A stretch of 64,000 bases of DNA from Deltaproteobacteria bacterium (GCA_016933965.1 JAFGTS010000003.1:1-64000), one strand, 5' to 3'. Counted from the stretch's first letter, positions 41,149-51,196 are shown. The notes: a model not told the origin generated them from the sequence alone. Made by a program: numbers and translations.

Positions 41149-44100
41149 ATGTTGTCGAAATTTTTTCTGGCTCGTCCGGTCTTTGCCTGGGTCATCGCCA
41201 TCATCATCATGGCGGCGGGAGCCCTGGCGATCTATAATCTGCCCATATCCCAGTATCCGCCCATCGCCCCGCCGTCGATCGCCATTTATTCCACCTACCC
41301 GGGGGCTTCGGCCGTAACCGTTGAAAACAGCGTGACCCAGATCATCGAGCAGAAGATGACCGGTTTCGACAATCTGCTCTACATGTCCGCCACCAGCGAT
41401 TCGGCAGGAGGTTCCCGTATAGAGCTGACCTTTGAACCGGGGACCGACCCCGATCTTGCCTGGTCGCAGGTGCAGAACAAGCTCCAGCTCGCTATCTCGA
41501 GCCTGCCCGAGGTGGTCAAGAACCAGGGCGTCACGGTGAGCAAGTCCACCAGGAACTACCTGATGGTCATGGGCCTGATCTCTGAAGACGGCAGCATGGA
41601 CGGCAAGGACCTGCGGGACTTCGCTAAAACGAACCTGGAAAGTGTCATCGCGCGGGTGCCCGGCGTCGGTGAGGTGGAGATCTTCGGTGCGGGTTACGCC
41701 ATGCGCGTCTGGCTCGATCCCGATCGGCTGGTCAATTACCATTTGACCATAGAGGATGTGCTCGCCGCGCTCAAGGCGTACAACGTTGAGGTCTCGGCCG
41801 GGCAGTTCGGCGGCGGGCCCGCGGTGGAAGGCCAGCGCCTCAATGCCTCCATCGTCCTTCAGAGCATGCTCAAGACCCCTGAGGAGTTCGCCGACGTTCC
41901 CGTCCGCATCAATCCGGACGGCTCCGTTGTGCGGATCAGCGATGTGGGCAGGGCCGAACTGGGGACGGAATATTACGATATCGAGACCGCTTACAAAGGG
42001 AAACCCGTGGGCGGCATCGCCATCCGCCAGGCCGCGGGTGCCAACGCGCTCGATACGGCCGACGCGGTCAAGGACAAACTGGCCGAGATGAGCCGGTTCT
42101 TCCCGGAAGGCATGAAGGTCGTGTATCCCCATGACACCACCCCCTTCATCAGGGTGGCTATCAATGAAGTGGTGAAGACCCTTATCGAGGCCATCCTGCT
42201 CGTCTTCCTGGTCATGTGGCTCTTCATGGGCAGCATGCGGGCCACCCTGATCCCGACCATCGCGGTGCCCGTGGTCATCCTGGGGACCTTCGCGACGCTG
42301 GGGCTTTTCGGCTTCTCCATCAATATGCTCACCATGTTCGCCATGGTGCTGGCCATCGGCCTTCTGGTGGACGACGCCATCGTTGTGGTGGAGAACGTGG
42401 AGCGCATCATGAGCGAGGAAGGGCTTCCCCCGCGGGAGGCCACGGCCAAGTCCATGGAACAGATCACCAGCGCGCTGATCGGCATCGGGCTGGTCCTGTC
42501 GGCGGTCTTCGGCCCCATGGCCTTCTTCCCCGGCTCCACCGGTGTCATATACCGCCAGTTCTCCGTGACCATCATCTCCGCCATGCTGCTCTCGGTCCTG
42601 GTGGCCCTGATCCTCACGCCGGTCCTGTGTGCCTCGATCCTCAAGCCGGTACAGGCGGGGCATGAGCCGGCGGAGGAAGCGATCTTTTTCCTCCGGCCCT
42701 TTTTCCTGTGGTTCGATAGAATGTTCTTCGGCCTCAGAGATCGGTATGTAAAACTGGTCGGCCATTCTCTTTCCAGGTCGATCCGTTACCTGGTCATTTT
42801 CGTGGTGATCGTGGCGGCCATGGGGGTCCTCTACCTCCGCATGCCCACGGCCTACCTTCCCGATGAGGACCAGGGGATCCTGCTCGCCCAGGTGCTGATG
42901 CCGACGGGCGCCACGCTTGAACAGACCAATGCGGTCACCAAGCAGATCGAGCAGTATTTCGATGAAAATGAAAAGGAAGCGGTGGCGACCACCATGACCA
43001 TCTCAGGCATCGGTTTTTCCGGACGGGCACAGAACAACGGCATGGTGTTCATCAAGCTGAAGGACTGGGACCTCCGTGACCGGGATGACCTGAGGGCCAA
43101 GGCCGTCGCGGCGCGGGCATCCAGGGCCCTTGCCGGTATCCGCAATGCGCTGGTGTTCTGTTTCCCGCCGCCGCCCGTCGTGGAACTCGGTATTGCCAAG
43201 GGATTTGACTTCGAGCTCCTGGACCGGAGCGGTGTCGGACACCGGGCGCTGATGGACGCGCAGTACCAGTTGCTGGGCATAGCAGCCCAGGACCCGCGGC
43301 TGACCTCCGTGCGGCCCAACAGCATGGAGGATGTTCCCGAATACCACGTGGATGTGGACTGGGAAAAGGCAGGCGCCCTGGGAATTCCGATCACCTCCAT
43401 CCACCGGACGATATCGGCCTCCTTCGGCAGCGCCTATACCAATGACTTCATCCAGGGCGGCCGTGTCAAGCGGGTCTATGTCCAGGCCGACGCCCCTTAC
43501 CGCATGCTGCCGCGGGACCTGGAGAAGATATATGTTCGCAACGCGGCGGGCATGATGGTGCCCTTCTCCTCGTTCGCCTCGGGCCGCTGGGTCTCCGGCC
43601 CTCCCCGGCTGGCGCGTTTCAACGGGTTCCCTTCCATCAACATCTGGGGTGAGCCGGCGCCGGGGAAAAGCTCGGGAGAGGCCATGCAGGCCATGGAAGA
43701 GGCCGTTGAGAAACTGCCGAGAGGCATCGGTTTCGACTGGACCGGGCTCTCCTTCCAGGAGCGCATGTCGAGCTCCCAGGCGCCGATCCTGTACGCGTTC
43801 TCTGTCTTCGTGATCTTTCTCTGCCTGGCGGCGCTCTACGAGAGCTGGACCGTTCCCATCTCGATCCTGATGGTCCTTCCCCTCGGGGTCATCGGCGGCA
43901 TCATCGCTTCGAGCACGCGGGGACTGTCCAATGACGTCTATTTCCAGATCGGGCTGCTCACGACCCTCGGGCTGACCACCAAGAACGCCATCCTGATCGT
44001 CCAGTTCGCCAAAAGAGGGCTGGAGCAGGGCATGGGGCTCATGGAGGCGACCCTTGAAGGCGCGAGACTCCGTTTTCGTCCCATTATCATGACCTCCCTC

Positions 44101-44322
44101 GCCTTCGGTTTCGGGGTCCTGCCCCTTGCCCTGACCACCGGGGCCGGGGCTGGGGCACAGAACGCCATCGGCACGGGCGTGCTGGGAGGAATGGTGACGG
44201 CTACCGTGCTGGTGGTCATTTTCTCTCCCCTGTTCTATGTGCTGATCGAAAAGTTCTTCGGCAGGGGCAGAAAGCGCAAAGCAATCATCCCGGATGATGC
44301 GAACCCATCAGAGGATCGATGA
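41149..44322 (+). CDS. RND multidrug efflux pump, HAE1 family (AcrB-like)
   Basis: A 1057-residue inner-membrane proton/drug antiporter. It starts with FFLARPVFAWVIAIIIMAAG and has the twelve-helix, two-porter layout. IGLLVDDAIVVVENVERIM (about residue 400) contains the paired Asp of helix 4 used for proton transfer. The middle SAVFGPMAFFPGSTGVIYRQF and the C-terminal GLTTKNAILIVQFAK with its Lys are family marks. Begins 12 bp after the adaptor. It exports drugs, dyes or solvents from the periplasm and inner leaflet. Confidence 0.97.
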   Translation: MLSKFFLARPVFAWVIAIIIMAAGALAIYNLPISQYPPIAPPSIAIYSTYPGASAVTVENSVTQIIEQKMTGFDNLLYMSATSDSAGGSRIELTFEPGTDPDLAWSQVQNKLQLAISSLPEVVKNQGVTVSKSTRNYLMVMGLISEDGSMDGKDLRDFAKTNLESVIARVPGVGEVEIFGAGYAMRVWLDPDRLVNYHLTIEDVLAALKAYNVEVSAGQFGGGPAVEGQRLNASIVLQSMLKTPEEFADVPVRINPDGSVVRISDVGRAELGTEYYDIETAYKGKPVGGIAIRQAAGANALDTADAVKDKLAEMSRFFPEGMKVVYPHDTTPFIRVAINEVVKTLIEAILLVFLVMWLFMGSMRATLIPTIAVPVVILGTFATLGLFGFSINMLTMFAMVLAIGLLVDDAIVVVENVERIMSEEGLPPREATAKSMEQITSALIGIGLVLSAVFGPMAFFPGSTGVIYRQFSVTIISAMLLSVLVALILTPVLCASILKPVQAGHEPAEEAIFFLRPFFLWFDRMFFGLRDRYVKLVGHSLSRSIRYLVIFVVIVAAMGVLYLRMPTAYLPDEDQGILLAQVLMPTGATLEQTNAVTKQIEQYFDENEKEAVATTMTISGIGFSGRAQNNGMVFIKLKDWDLRDRDDLRAKAVAARASRALAGIRNALVFCFPPPPVVELGIAKGFDFELLDRSGVGHRALMDAQYQLLGIAAQDPRLTSVRPNSMEDVPEYHVDVDWEKAGALGIPITSIHRTISASFGSAYTNDFIQGGRVKRVYVQADAPYRMLPRDLEKIYVRNAAGMMVPFSSFASGRWVSGPPRLARFNGFPSINIWGEPAPGKSSGEAMQAMEEAVEKLPRGIGFDWTGLSFQERMSSSQAPILYAFSVFVIFLCLAALYESWTVPISILMVLPLGVIGGIIASSTRGLSNDVYFQIGLLTTLGLTTKNAILIVQFAKRGLEQGMGLMEATLEGARLRFRPIIMTSLAFGFGVLPLALTTGAGAGAQNAIGTGVLGGMVTATVLVVIFSPLFYVLIEKFFGRGRKRKAIIPDDANPSEDR

Positions 44323-44323
44323 T

Positions 44324-45733
44324 ATGAAGAGAACTCTGTTTTTTCTCCCGGTCATACTGATCGCCCTTGTGTGCGGGTGCACGCTGGCCCCGGAATACAC
44401 GAGACCCGATTCCCCTGTCCCCGCCGACTGGCCGACCGGCCCCGCCTACGAAGACGCCCGGGCCGCGACCGATGTCCCGGCCGTCCAGGAGCTGCCGTGG
44501 CGGGAATTCATCACCGACACCCGGCTGCAGAAGGTCATCGAGATGGCCATGGAGGGCAACCGCGATCTGCGGCTCGCCGCCCTGAACGTGGAGAAGGTCC
44601 GCGCCCTGTATCGCATTCAGCGGGCCGAACTGTTCCCCGCGGTGAACGCGGCCGGGACCAGGTGGCGCGAGCGGGTGCCCGCCGATCTCTCAAGCTCCGG
44701 AAGGTCCATGATAGCTGAAGAGGACAGCGTCACCCTGGGGATCACTTCCTGGGAAATAGATTTCTTCGGGCGCATCCGCAGTCTGGAGGACAAGGCGCTT
44801 GAGGAATACCTTGCCACGGAACAGGCGCACCGCAGCGCGCGTCTCTCGCTGGTATCGGCGGTCGCCGGGACCTATCTGACCCTTGCGGCGGACCGGGAGA
44901 ATCTCAAGCTTGCCATGAGCACCCTCGAAGCCCAGCGGGGCGCCTACGCGCTGATCCAGCGGCGCTACGAGGTCGGGCTCGTGACCGAGCTTGACCTGCG
45001 TCGTGCCCAGACACAGGTGGATGCGGCTCGGGGTGATGTCGCGCGCTACACGCAGATGACGGCGCAGGACCGGAATGCCCTGGACCTGCTCGCCGGCTCT
45101 GCCGTGCCGGAAGATCTTCTGCCGCCGGACCTGAGCAGCGTTAAACCCCTGAAAGATTTTTCGCCGGGCCTGTCCTCGGAGGTGCTTCTGAACCGGCCCG
45201 ATATCATGGCGGCGGAGCATCGGCTCAAGGGGGCCTATGCCTTTATCGGTGCGGCTCGCGCCGCCTTTTTACCCCGCGTTTTTCTGACCACATCAGTGGG
45301 AACCGCAAGTAACGAACTCTCCGGTCTCTTCGGGGCCGGTTCCGCCACCTGGAATTTTGTTCCCCAGATCACGATGCCGATCTTCGATACACGCGTATGG
45401 GCGGCTCTGCGGGTCAGCAAGGCCGAACGGGAGATCGTCCTGGCCGAATATGAAAAGGCGATCCAGACGGCCTTCCGGGAAGTGGCGGACACCCTTGCCG
45501 CGCGCGGCAGCGTGGATCAGCAGTTATCGGCGCAGCGCTCTCTCGTGAACGCCATTGCCGAAACATATCGCCTCTCTCACATGCGGTATACCAAGGGGAT
45601 CGACAGTTACCTGAGCGTCCTCGACGCGCAGCGCTCGCTGTACGGCGCGACGCAGGGGCTGATATCCCTCAACCTGGCGAAGCTCGTCAGCCAGGTGAAG
45701 CTCTACACCGTGATGGGCGGCGGAGGCGCGTAA
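44324..45733 (+). CDS. Outer-membrane efflux channel lipoprotein (NodT/OprM type)
   Basis: A 469-residue TolC-like protein. The start at 44324, one base after the pump stop, gives a lipoprotein signal ending LVCGC followed by TLAPEYTRPDSPVP, the usual NodT N-terminus. An earlier ATG at 44294 lies inside the pump gene. Two TolC repeats follow: WEIDFFGRIRSLEDKALEE and RADLLNRPDI-like SEVLLNRPDIMAAEHRL. Completes the adaptor-pump-channel operon. Confidence 0.95.
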   Translation: MKRTLFFLPVILIALVCGCTLAPEYTRPDSPVPADWPTGPAYEDARAATDVPAVQELPWREFITDTRLQKVIEMAMEGNRDLRLAALNVEKVRALYRIQRAELFPAVNAAGTRWRERVPADLSSSGRSMIAEEDSVTLGITSWEIDFFGRIRSLEDKALEEYLATEQAHRSARLSLVSAVAGTYLTLAADRENLKLAMSTLEAQRGAYALIQRRYEVGLVTELDLRRAQTQVDAARGDVARYTQMTAQDRNALDLLAGSAVPEDLLPPDLSSVKPLKDFSPGLSSEVLLNRPDIMAAEHRLKGAYAFIGAARAAFLPRVFLTTSVGTASNELSGLFGAGSATWNFVPQITMPIFDTRVWAALRVSKAEREIVLAEYEKAIQTAFREVADTLAARGSVDQQLSAQRSLVNAIAETYRLSHMRYTKGIDSYLSVLDAQRSLYGATQGLISLNLAKLVSQVKLYTVMGGGGA

Positions 45734-45790
45734 CCGGCCGGGACCGCTTCAGGGAAAAGATATAAGACCTGATAGCCCACCATTTGTGGT

Positions 45791-47659
45791 TCAGTTCAAC
45801 AGCATGCGGATGAAGCATCCTCCTCCGCCGCCACCGTTTCCTCCCCCATCACCTGTGTCATCGCCGCCGTTACCCTCGGGCGGGTCGGCGGGGCCGCCCA
45901 GGATGGTGATGATGCCGTTCGCCTCTCCGTCGCTGTCGCCGGTGCCGCCGTCGGTGACCTCGAAGACCACCATGTCATCGGTGATGTTCGTGTCCGCCAG
46001 GAGGTGGAAGCCGTCGTCATCGACGAAGTAGAAGACCGCGTCATCGGGGAGCGTGCCCGGATAGGTGAGGAAGACGGTGATGCTGTCTCCGTCAGCCAGG
46101 TCCTCCACGGTGAAAAAGATGAGTCCCTGGGGGAAAGGAGTGTCTGCCGGTTTTCCTGCTGCATTCAAGCTTGCATCAGTGTCCGGCAGGGGTGTTTCAT
46201 TATTCAGTGTCGCACCCTCCGGTGTGGAGACAGCGATCGTTATCTGCCCCGTTCCGGTCGATGACGAGGCCGTCGATGTCAGCGACGCGTTCAGCCAGGG
46301 AGTGTCTTCCAGGACGGCGAAGACCCCGAGCTGCGTTGTCGTGACGGAGATGGTCCGGTTCGTTTCATTGACCGTGCGTCCCGTGTCGATCTTCTGCCAC
46401 CGGCCGTCATTCGGTTTATCCGGTGAAAGCTGGTAGATGTCCAGACGCGAGGCAGTTTTCCCCTCGTAATACCGCAGGGTGACCGTCGCCGGCGTGCCGT
46501 CGGTGAACATGAGTGCATCGGGATGTATAAAAAACCCGTCGCTTGCCGGGGTGTAGATCCAGATCCAGCCGGCCAGGAGGTATTCCGTCTGCTCGTCGAT
46601 TTTGAAGGTCGTTGACGCGGCCAAGGCCCCCGCGGGAACAGTGATGCTGATGTCGGGGATACCGCTGGTGTTGCCGGGCAGTGTCAGTGACAGGGTGCCG
46701 CCGGTGGCGTCGATATCCGTCTGAGCGGGGTCTCCCACCAGGTTGGTGTAGTTGGTCGCCATCCCGGTGATGTTCCCGTCGATACCGGTCAACTGGCTGT
46801 CGAGGACCTGTATCTTCTGGTCGACCTTATCGACATCGGAGGTGGTCTTGTCACCGTCGATGGCGGTGAAGTGACTGCGGATGCCGGTTGTCATGCCGCC
46901 TTCATGCTTTTCGCAGTTGCTGATGACCTCGTCTATCAGGGCTTTAACGTCATCGTATTCGGCAAAGCCTTTTCGGACCGCCGTGAGGATGAACTTGAGT
47001 TCCGTGTAGTAGGCCTCGATCTCGATCCAGTTCGTGTATGGGCCGCCGCCCAGGAGGTCCAGGGCCGCATTGAGGTGCTCTATCTTTTTCTCATCCTGGG
47101 GGTCCTTGTTCTCTTCGTTCTGGAGGTCGTCCACCAGTCTCTGGCGAGCCGCGTCCTTGTCGCCCCCGTTGCTCCGTATGTAATCGTTGACGGTGTCGAT
47201 GATGGCTCCCATGTTCCAGGCCTTCAGGTTGTTCTCCTTTTCCAGGCGCATGACATGGGTCTTTTCATGGACGAGCGTGGCGGCCAGTTCCATCTGGCTG
47301 CCGCTTTTGACGAGGTCGTCGTTGAGCCGGATAGCGCCTGTCACATTGCCCCCGGAGCCCTGGTAGGCCGTGGTGGTGCCCTTGGGGGTGTACGACGGGT
47401 CCGTGTCCATGTGTATCTGCTTCAGCCCCGAGGTGGAACCGTCGGCACGGGTGATATCGCTGTCGAGCATTTGTCGGAGATTGTCGGCATGCGCGATAAA
47501 ACCGACATTGGCGATCAGATCGATAGCAGCTGAGATAGTGGCCCGCTGCTCTGTATTGAAGTTCCGGCGCTCTGATGCGACGGCTGCGGTGGAGAATGCC
47601 ATGGCGAGGATCATGATCAGGGTAACCACGAAAAACTTTTTTGTGGAAGTTGGGTTCAT
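45791..47659 (-). CDS. Exported protein with HEXXH motif and clipped CFI-box C-terminus
   Basis: A 622-residue secreted protein. The signal peptide ends at about residue 29 (STAAVAS). HEKTH at residues 131-135 matches the zinc metallopeptidase HEXXH motif in a context (LAATLVHEKTHVMRLE) similar to peptidases. Residues ~270-330 are coiled-coil-like, then come beta-rich domains of ZU5/Ig-like type (VTLRYYEGKTASRLDIYQL). The tail is Gly-rich (GDGGGNGGGGGGCFIRMLLN), like the GGGGGGCFIATAAYGS tail known as the CFI-box, but stops after CFI. It may be attached to or exported across the outer membrane. AGGAGG precedes the ATG. Confidence 0.82.
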   Translation of the reverse strand: MNPTSTKKFFVVTLIMILAMAFSTAAVASERRNFNTEQRATISAAIDLIANVGFIAHADNLRQMLDSDITRADGSTSGLKQIHMDTDPSYTPKGTTTAYQGSGGNVTGAIRLNDDLVKSGSQMELAATLVHEKTHVMRLEKENNLKAWNMGAIIDTVNDYIRSNGGDKDAARQRLVDDLQNEENKDPQDEKKIEHLNAALDLLGGGPYTNWIEIEAYYTELKFILTAVRKGFAEYDDVKALIDEVISNCEKHEGGMTTGIRSHFTAIDGDKTTSDVDKVDQKIQVLDSQLTGIDGNITGMATNYTNLVGDPAQTDIDATGGTLSLTLPGNTSGIPDISITVPAGALAASTTFKIDEQTEYLLAGWIWIYTPASDGFFIHPDALMFTDGTPATVTLRYYEGKTASRLDIYQLSPDKPNDGRWQKIDTGRTVNETNRTISVTTTQLGVFAVLEDTPWLNASLTSTASSSTGTGQITIAVSTPEGATLNNETPLPDTDASLNAAGKPADTPFPQGLIFFTVEDLADGDSITVFLTYPGTLPDDAVFYFVDDDGFHLLADTNITDDMVVFEVTDGGTGDSDGEANGIITILGGPADPPEGNGGDDTGDGGGNGGGGGGCFIRMLLN

Positions 47660-48321
47660 GATATTTCCCTCCTTTAAAATCCCTCCCGGCCTCCCTTTGC
47701 CAAAGGGAGGAGAAAACGCCGATAAATCGGCGAACTACATTTCTTCCGAAGTCATCATTCGCTGCTTGTAGTTGCCTGATTTATCAGGCGATTTTCAGAA
47801 AGCAGCCCGGCGACACAGCGCAAAATGCAGGGAACCTGAATGTCTGTTTTTGCTTCCCTCTTGCGTATATAAATCCCGCCCAACCTCCCTTTGACAAAGG
47901 GAGGAGAAAATAAGGTTAAATCCCTCCCCGCCTCCCTTTACGAAAGGGAGGAGGAAATAAGGTTAAATCCCTCCCGGCCTCCCTTTACGAAAGGGAGGGG
48001 TAAAACAAAAGGAAGGGGAAAAACGAAAAAGAGGGGAAGAACGAAAGGAGGACGAGGCCCGTTGGCAGATGTGTTCCCCCTTTGAAAAAGGGGGTCAGGG
48101 GGATTTTATGAACAGTGTCGATCGGGAACGGAGAATATCGCCGTGTGTCCGGAATAGTGAAAAAACTATACGCCCGGTCCCGGTGCCTGTCAAGATGTTC
48201 CATCTCTGCCGGAGGACTTCCAACATGCCATAAATACTTGCACTTCCCGGCGCCCTTTGCTACACTCTCTCCGTTTCCGACAACAACCCACGTCGGGCTT
48301 TTGCCGCCAAGGAGGTTCTCT
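47660..48321. other. Repeat-rich intergenic region upstream of lutA
   Basis: A 662-bp gene-free region. It contains a first hairpin CCTCCCTTT/AAAGGGAGG at 47677-47715, two small palindromes (CGCCGATAAATCGGCG at 47717-47732, and GCCTGATTTATCAGGC at 47774-47789), the tandem array 47871-48012, and a hairpin CCCCCTTT/AAAGGGGG at 48076-48094. Beyond these I see nothing coding. The lutA promoter must lie after 48094. Confidence 0.7.
47871..48012 (+). repeat. Three 47-bp tandem hairpin repeats
   Basis: Units begin at 47871, 47918 and 47965. Each has AAATCCCTCCC, then CCTCCCTTTAC with GAAAGGGAGG forming a 9-bp stem, then AAATAAGGTT. A fourth, separate copy of the hairpin is at 47677. They can fold as a row of stem-loops. 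Copies differ at a few bases, so this is not a CRISPR array (no unique spacers). Confidence 0.88.
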
Positions 48322-49050
48322 GTGGCTGCAGTGTCTCTTTTCATTCCCTGTACGGTCGATCTCTTCATGCCGGACATCGGCGTGTGCACCCATCGTCTGC
48401 TGAGACGCCTCGGTGTCAGGACCATCTATCACGAGGAACAGACCTGTTGCGGCCAGCCCGCCATCCGCGCGGGCTTTACCCGGGAAGCAAAGCGGGCGGC
48501 GAAGCATTTCATCGAGACCTTCGAGAACGATGAGGCCATCGTCAGTCCCTCCGGTTCCTGTATCTACACGGTCAGGTATTACTATCCGGACCTGTTTCGC
48601 GACGAACCCGGCTGGCTGCGGAGGGCCGAGGCCCTGTCCCCCCGGGTGTACGAGCTCTCCCAGTACATGGTGGACGTTCTCGGGGTCGATGCGGTGGGCG
48701 CGCGCTTTTCCGGGAAAGTGACCTATCACGAATCCTGCCATGTTCTCCGCGGCCTGGGGGTGTCGGAGCAGCCGAAAAAGCTTATCGGTTCCGTTCAGGG
48801 TGCCGAGTTCGTGCCGCTCAATAACGCCGACCGCTGCTGCGGTTTCGGCGGCGAGTTTGCCAATGCCTATCCCGATATTTCAGAGGAACTGGTGAAGGAC
48901 AAGGTGCAGAACTACCTGAACAGCGGCGCCGACCTCCTGGTGCTCTGCGAACCGGGGTGCCTCCTGAACATCAACGGCTACCTGAGCAGGAACCATCCGG
49001 GGAAACGGGCGATGCACATAGCCGAATTTCTCGCGGGGGGAGCGGGCTGA
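48322..49050 (+). CDS. lutA: Lactate utilisation protein A, CCG-domain Fe-S protein
   Basis: A 242-residue protein starting with GTG at 48322, six bases after AGGAGG; the frame is open upstream but without homology. It has two Cys-rich (CCG) domains: TCCGQPAIRAGF (about residue 33) and RCCGFGGEF (about 173), with CEPGC and ESCHVLRGLG also supplying Cys for iron-sulfur clusters. With LutB and LutC it forms the L-lactate (or lactate) oxidase complex that yields pyruvate. First gene of lutABC-larA. Confidence 0.93.
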   Translation: MAAVSLFIPCTVDLFMPDIGVCTHRLLRRLGVRTIYHEEQTCCGQPAIRAGFTREAKRAAKHFIETFENDEAIVSPSGSCIYTVRYYYPDLFRDEPGWLRRAEALSPRVYELSQYMVDVLGVDAVGARFSGKVTYHESCHVLRGLGVSEQPKKLIGSVQGAEFVPLNNADRCCGFGGEFANAYPDISEELVKDKVQNYLNSGADLLVLCEPGCLLNINGYLSRNHPGKRAMHIAEFLAGGAG

Positions 49051-49053
49051 GCC

Positions 49054-50514
49054 ATGGAGATCAAGACCCATCATTTCAAAAAGGTGGTCAAGAAGGAGAT
49101 CGCCGACGTCAGTTCCCGCACCTTTCTCTCCTTCCTTCCTCCCCTCTTCGCGGCGCTCAGGCAGGCGGCCCTTTCCAGTTTTCCCGATCCCGAGGGTGCC
49201 CAGCAGTACGCCGCGGCCATACGGGCCGAGGTGGTGGCCCGTCTTCCCGAGCTGCTCGAGGAGTTCGAGCGTAATGCCACCGCCCACGGTGCGAAGGTCA
49301 TCTGGGCCCGGACCGCCGGGGAGGCCAACGACTTTATCCTGAAACTGGCGCGGGACCGGGGGGTCACCTACGTGACGAAGGGAAAATCAATGGTGAGCGA
49401 GGAGCTCGGCATCAACGACGTCCTTAGCGAACAGGGGATCGAACCCTATGAGACCGACCTGGGCGAGTTCATCGCCCAGCAGCTCAACCGGCCGCCCTTT
49501 CATATTGTGGGCCCGGCCGTGAACATCTCTCTCGAAGAGATCTGTGACCTTTTCATGGAAAAGGCGGGCATGCAGGAACCCACGACGGACCCCGTCGAAC
49601 TGGGGTACGCGGCGCGGCTGTTCCTGCGGGACAAGTTCCACCACCTGAAGATGGGCATCGCCGGTGTCAATATAGCCGTTGCCGAAACGGGCTCGGTCAT
49701 GAATGTCGAGAACGAGGGGAATATCCGCCTGACGAAGTCATCGCCGGAAATACAGGTATCCATCATGAGCCTGGAAAAGGTGGTGCCCACGATGCTCGAC
49801 GCCATGCACATCATGCGGGTCCTCTGCCGGAACTGCACGGGCCAGAACATGTCGGCCTATGTTTCCATCGATACGGGTCCGAAGAAGAAGGATGAGATCG
49901 ACGGTCCCGAGGAACTCTACATTGTCATCGTGGACAACGGCCGCTCGAACTTCTATTTTGACGAAAAGGCGCGCGAAGCGCTTCGCTGCATCCGCTGCGG
50001 CGCCTGTCTGAACAACTGCCCCGTCTACACGTCCATCGGAGGGTATCCCTATGGCTGGGCCTACTCAGGCCCCATGGGTCAGGTCTTGAACCCGCTGCTT
50101 CTGGGTCTGGACCGGACCCGGGATCTGTACAATGCCTGCACCTTCTGCGGCGCCTGCCGGGCGGTCTGCCCGGGCGGCGTCGATCATCCTTCGCTCTTTC
50201 TCTATTACCGGTCGAAGGACGTTGAGGGAGACCCGGCGTTCAAGGGCGTCAGGCCGGGCAGGTGGGAGCAGGCCATGTACGCGGTCGCCACGTTCCTGAT
50301 GGCCCACCCGCCGCTCTGGCGGCTGGCATCGCGGCTCGGCCGTCCCTTCCTGAACCGAAGCGCCCGCGGCGGGGTCATCTCGGAGCTGTGGGGGCAGTTT
50401 GACGGGTGGTTCAGGAACCGGGACCTGCCGGCCATGCCGGCCAGGACCTTCCACCAGCGCTGGAAGGAACTGAGAAAGCAGTCCTCCGGCACGACGGGAA
50501 CAACGGACGGATGA
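49054..50514 (+). CDS. lutB: Lactate utilisation protein B, Fe-S protein with LUD domain
   Basis: A 486-residue protein, three bases after lutA. The N-terminal LUD domain spans about 60-290 (AHGAKVIWARTAGEANDFIL, then KGKSMVSEELGIN). Two [4Fe-4S] motifs follow: CIRCGACLNNCPVY (about 311) and CTFCGACRAVCP (about 361). The C-terminal hydrophobic stretch is typical. Electron-carrying subunit of lactate oxidation. Confidence 0.95.
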   Translation: MEIKTHHFKKVVKKEIADVSSRTFLSFLPPLFAALRQAALSSFPDPEGAQQYAAAIRAEVVARLPELLEEFERNATAHGAKVIWARTAGEANDFILKLARDRGVTYVTKGKSMVSEELGINDVLSEQGIEPYETDLGEFIAQQLNRPPFHIVGPAVNISLEEICDLFMEKAGMQEPTTDPVELGYAARLFLRDKFHHLKMGIAGVNIAVAETGSVMNVENEGNIRLTKSSPEIQVSIMSLEKVVPTMLDAMHIMRVLCRNCTGQNMSAYVSIDTGPKKKDEIDGPEELYIVIVDNGRSNFYFDEKAREALRCIRCGACLNNCPVYTSIGGYPYGWAYSGPMGQVLNPLLLGLDRTRDLYNACTFCGACRAVCPGGVDHPSLFLYYRSKDVEGDPAFKGVRPGRWEQAMYAVATFLMAHPPLWRLASRLGRPFLNRSARGGVISELWGQFDGWFRNRDLPAMPARTFHQRWKELRKQSSGTTGTTDG

Positions 50515-50524
50515 GGGGTCGAGC

Positions 50525-51196
50525 ATGCCGATGGAATCACGGGACATCATCCTGGGAAAATTGAAACAGGCCCGGAGAAAGTCTGTTGAAAAACGGATCG
50601 AACTGCCGCCGCTCCGCGAGCTGTCCCTCGACCGGGATCAGATGCTCGCCCGCTTTTCGGAACAGCTCTGGATGCAGACGGGAGTGATGCACCGGGTGGC
50701 CGGCGGTGCCGCGGCACGGGAACAGCTGACCGCTGTCGCCCGCGAAGAGAACCTCACGAAGGTGATAGCCGCCACCGATGACGTGCTGCGCCCCCTGGAG
50801 CTTGTTTCCTGGGGGAAGGAAGCGGGTGTCGAGGTGCGGGTGGCCGCGGATTTCGCGGACCGCGACGCCTTCAAGGATTACGTGTTCACCGAAGCCCAGG
50901 CGGGGATCACCGGCGCCGATTTCGCCATCGCCGAAACGGGAACCCTGGGCCTCGTTCATGATAAAGACCAGCCCCGCCTCGTGTCACTGGCGCCGATCCT
51001 CCATATCGCCCTGGTTCCTGTGGACCGTTTCGTCCGTGTTTACGAGGAGGCCGTTGAACGGGTGTATGGCGACTCGGGGAAGATGCCGAGCCAGTTTTCC
51101 TTCATCACCGGCCCCAGCATGACCGCCGACATCCAGGCCACGCCCTTCAGGGGTATGCACGGGCCGCGGCGTCTGATCGTTATCGTCATCGGCTGA
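50525..51196 (+). CDS. lutC: Lactate utilisation protein C (LUD domain)
   Basis: A 223-residue protein with a single LUD domain; AQAGITGADFAIAETGTLGL is the signature block. The start at 50525 has GAGGGG upstream; the second Met is an alternative. Part of the lutABC complex. Confidence 0.93.
   Translation: MPMESRDIILGKLKQARRKSVEKRIELPPLRELSLDRDQMLARFSEQLWMQTGVMHRVAGGAAAREQLTAVAREENLTKVIAATDDVLRPLELVSWGKEAGVEVRVAADFADRDAFKDYVFTEAQAGITGADFAIAETGTLGLVHDKDQPRLVSLAPILHIALVPVDRFVRVYEEAVERVYGDSGKMPSQFSFITGPSMTADIQATPFRGMHGPRRLIVIVIG

Noticed and set aside
40876-42765. 629-codon open frame antisense to the RND adaptor and pump genes
   Set aside because: It mirrors high-GC codon structure of the real genes; composition is His/Gly/Arg/Asp-rich low complexity and it has no ribosome site.
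47871-48012. Possible CRISPR array
   Set aside because: Units are contiguous imperfect repeats with no unique spacers and no cas genes nearby.
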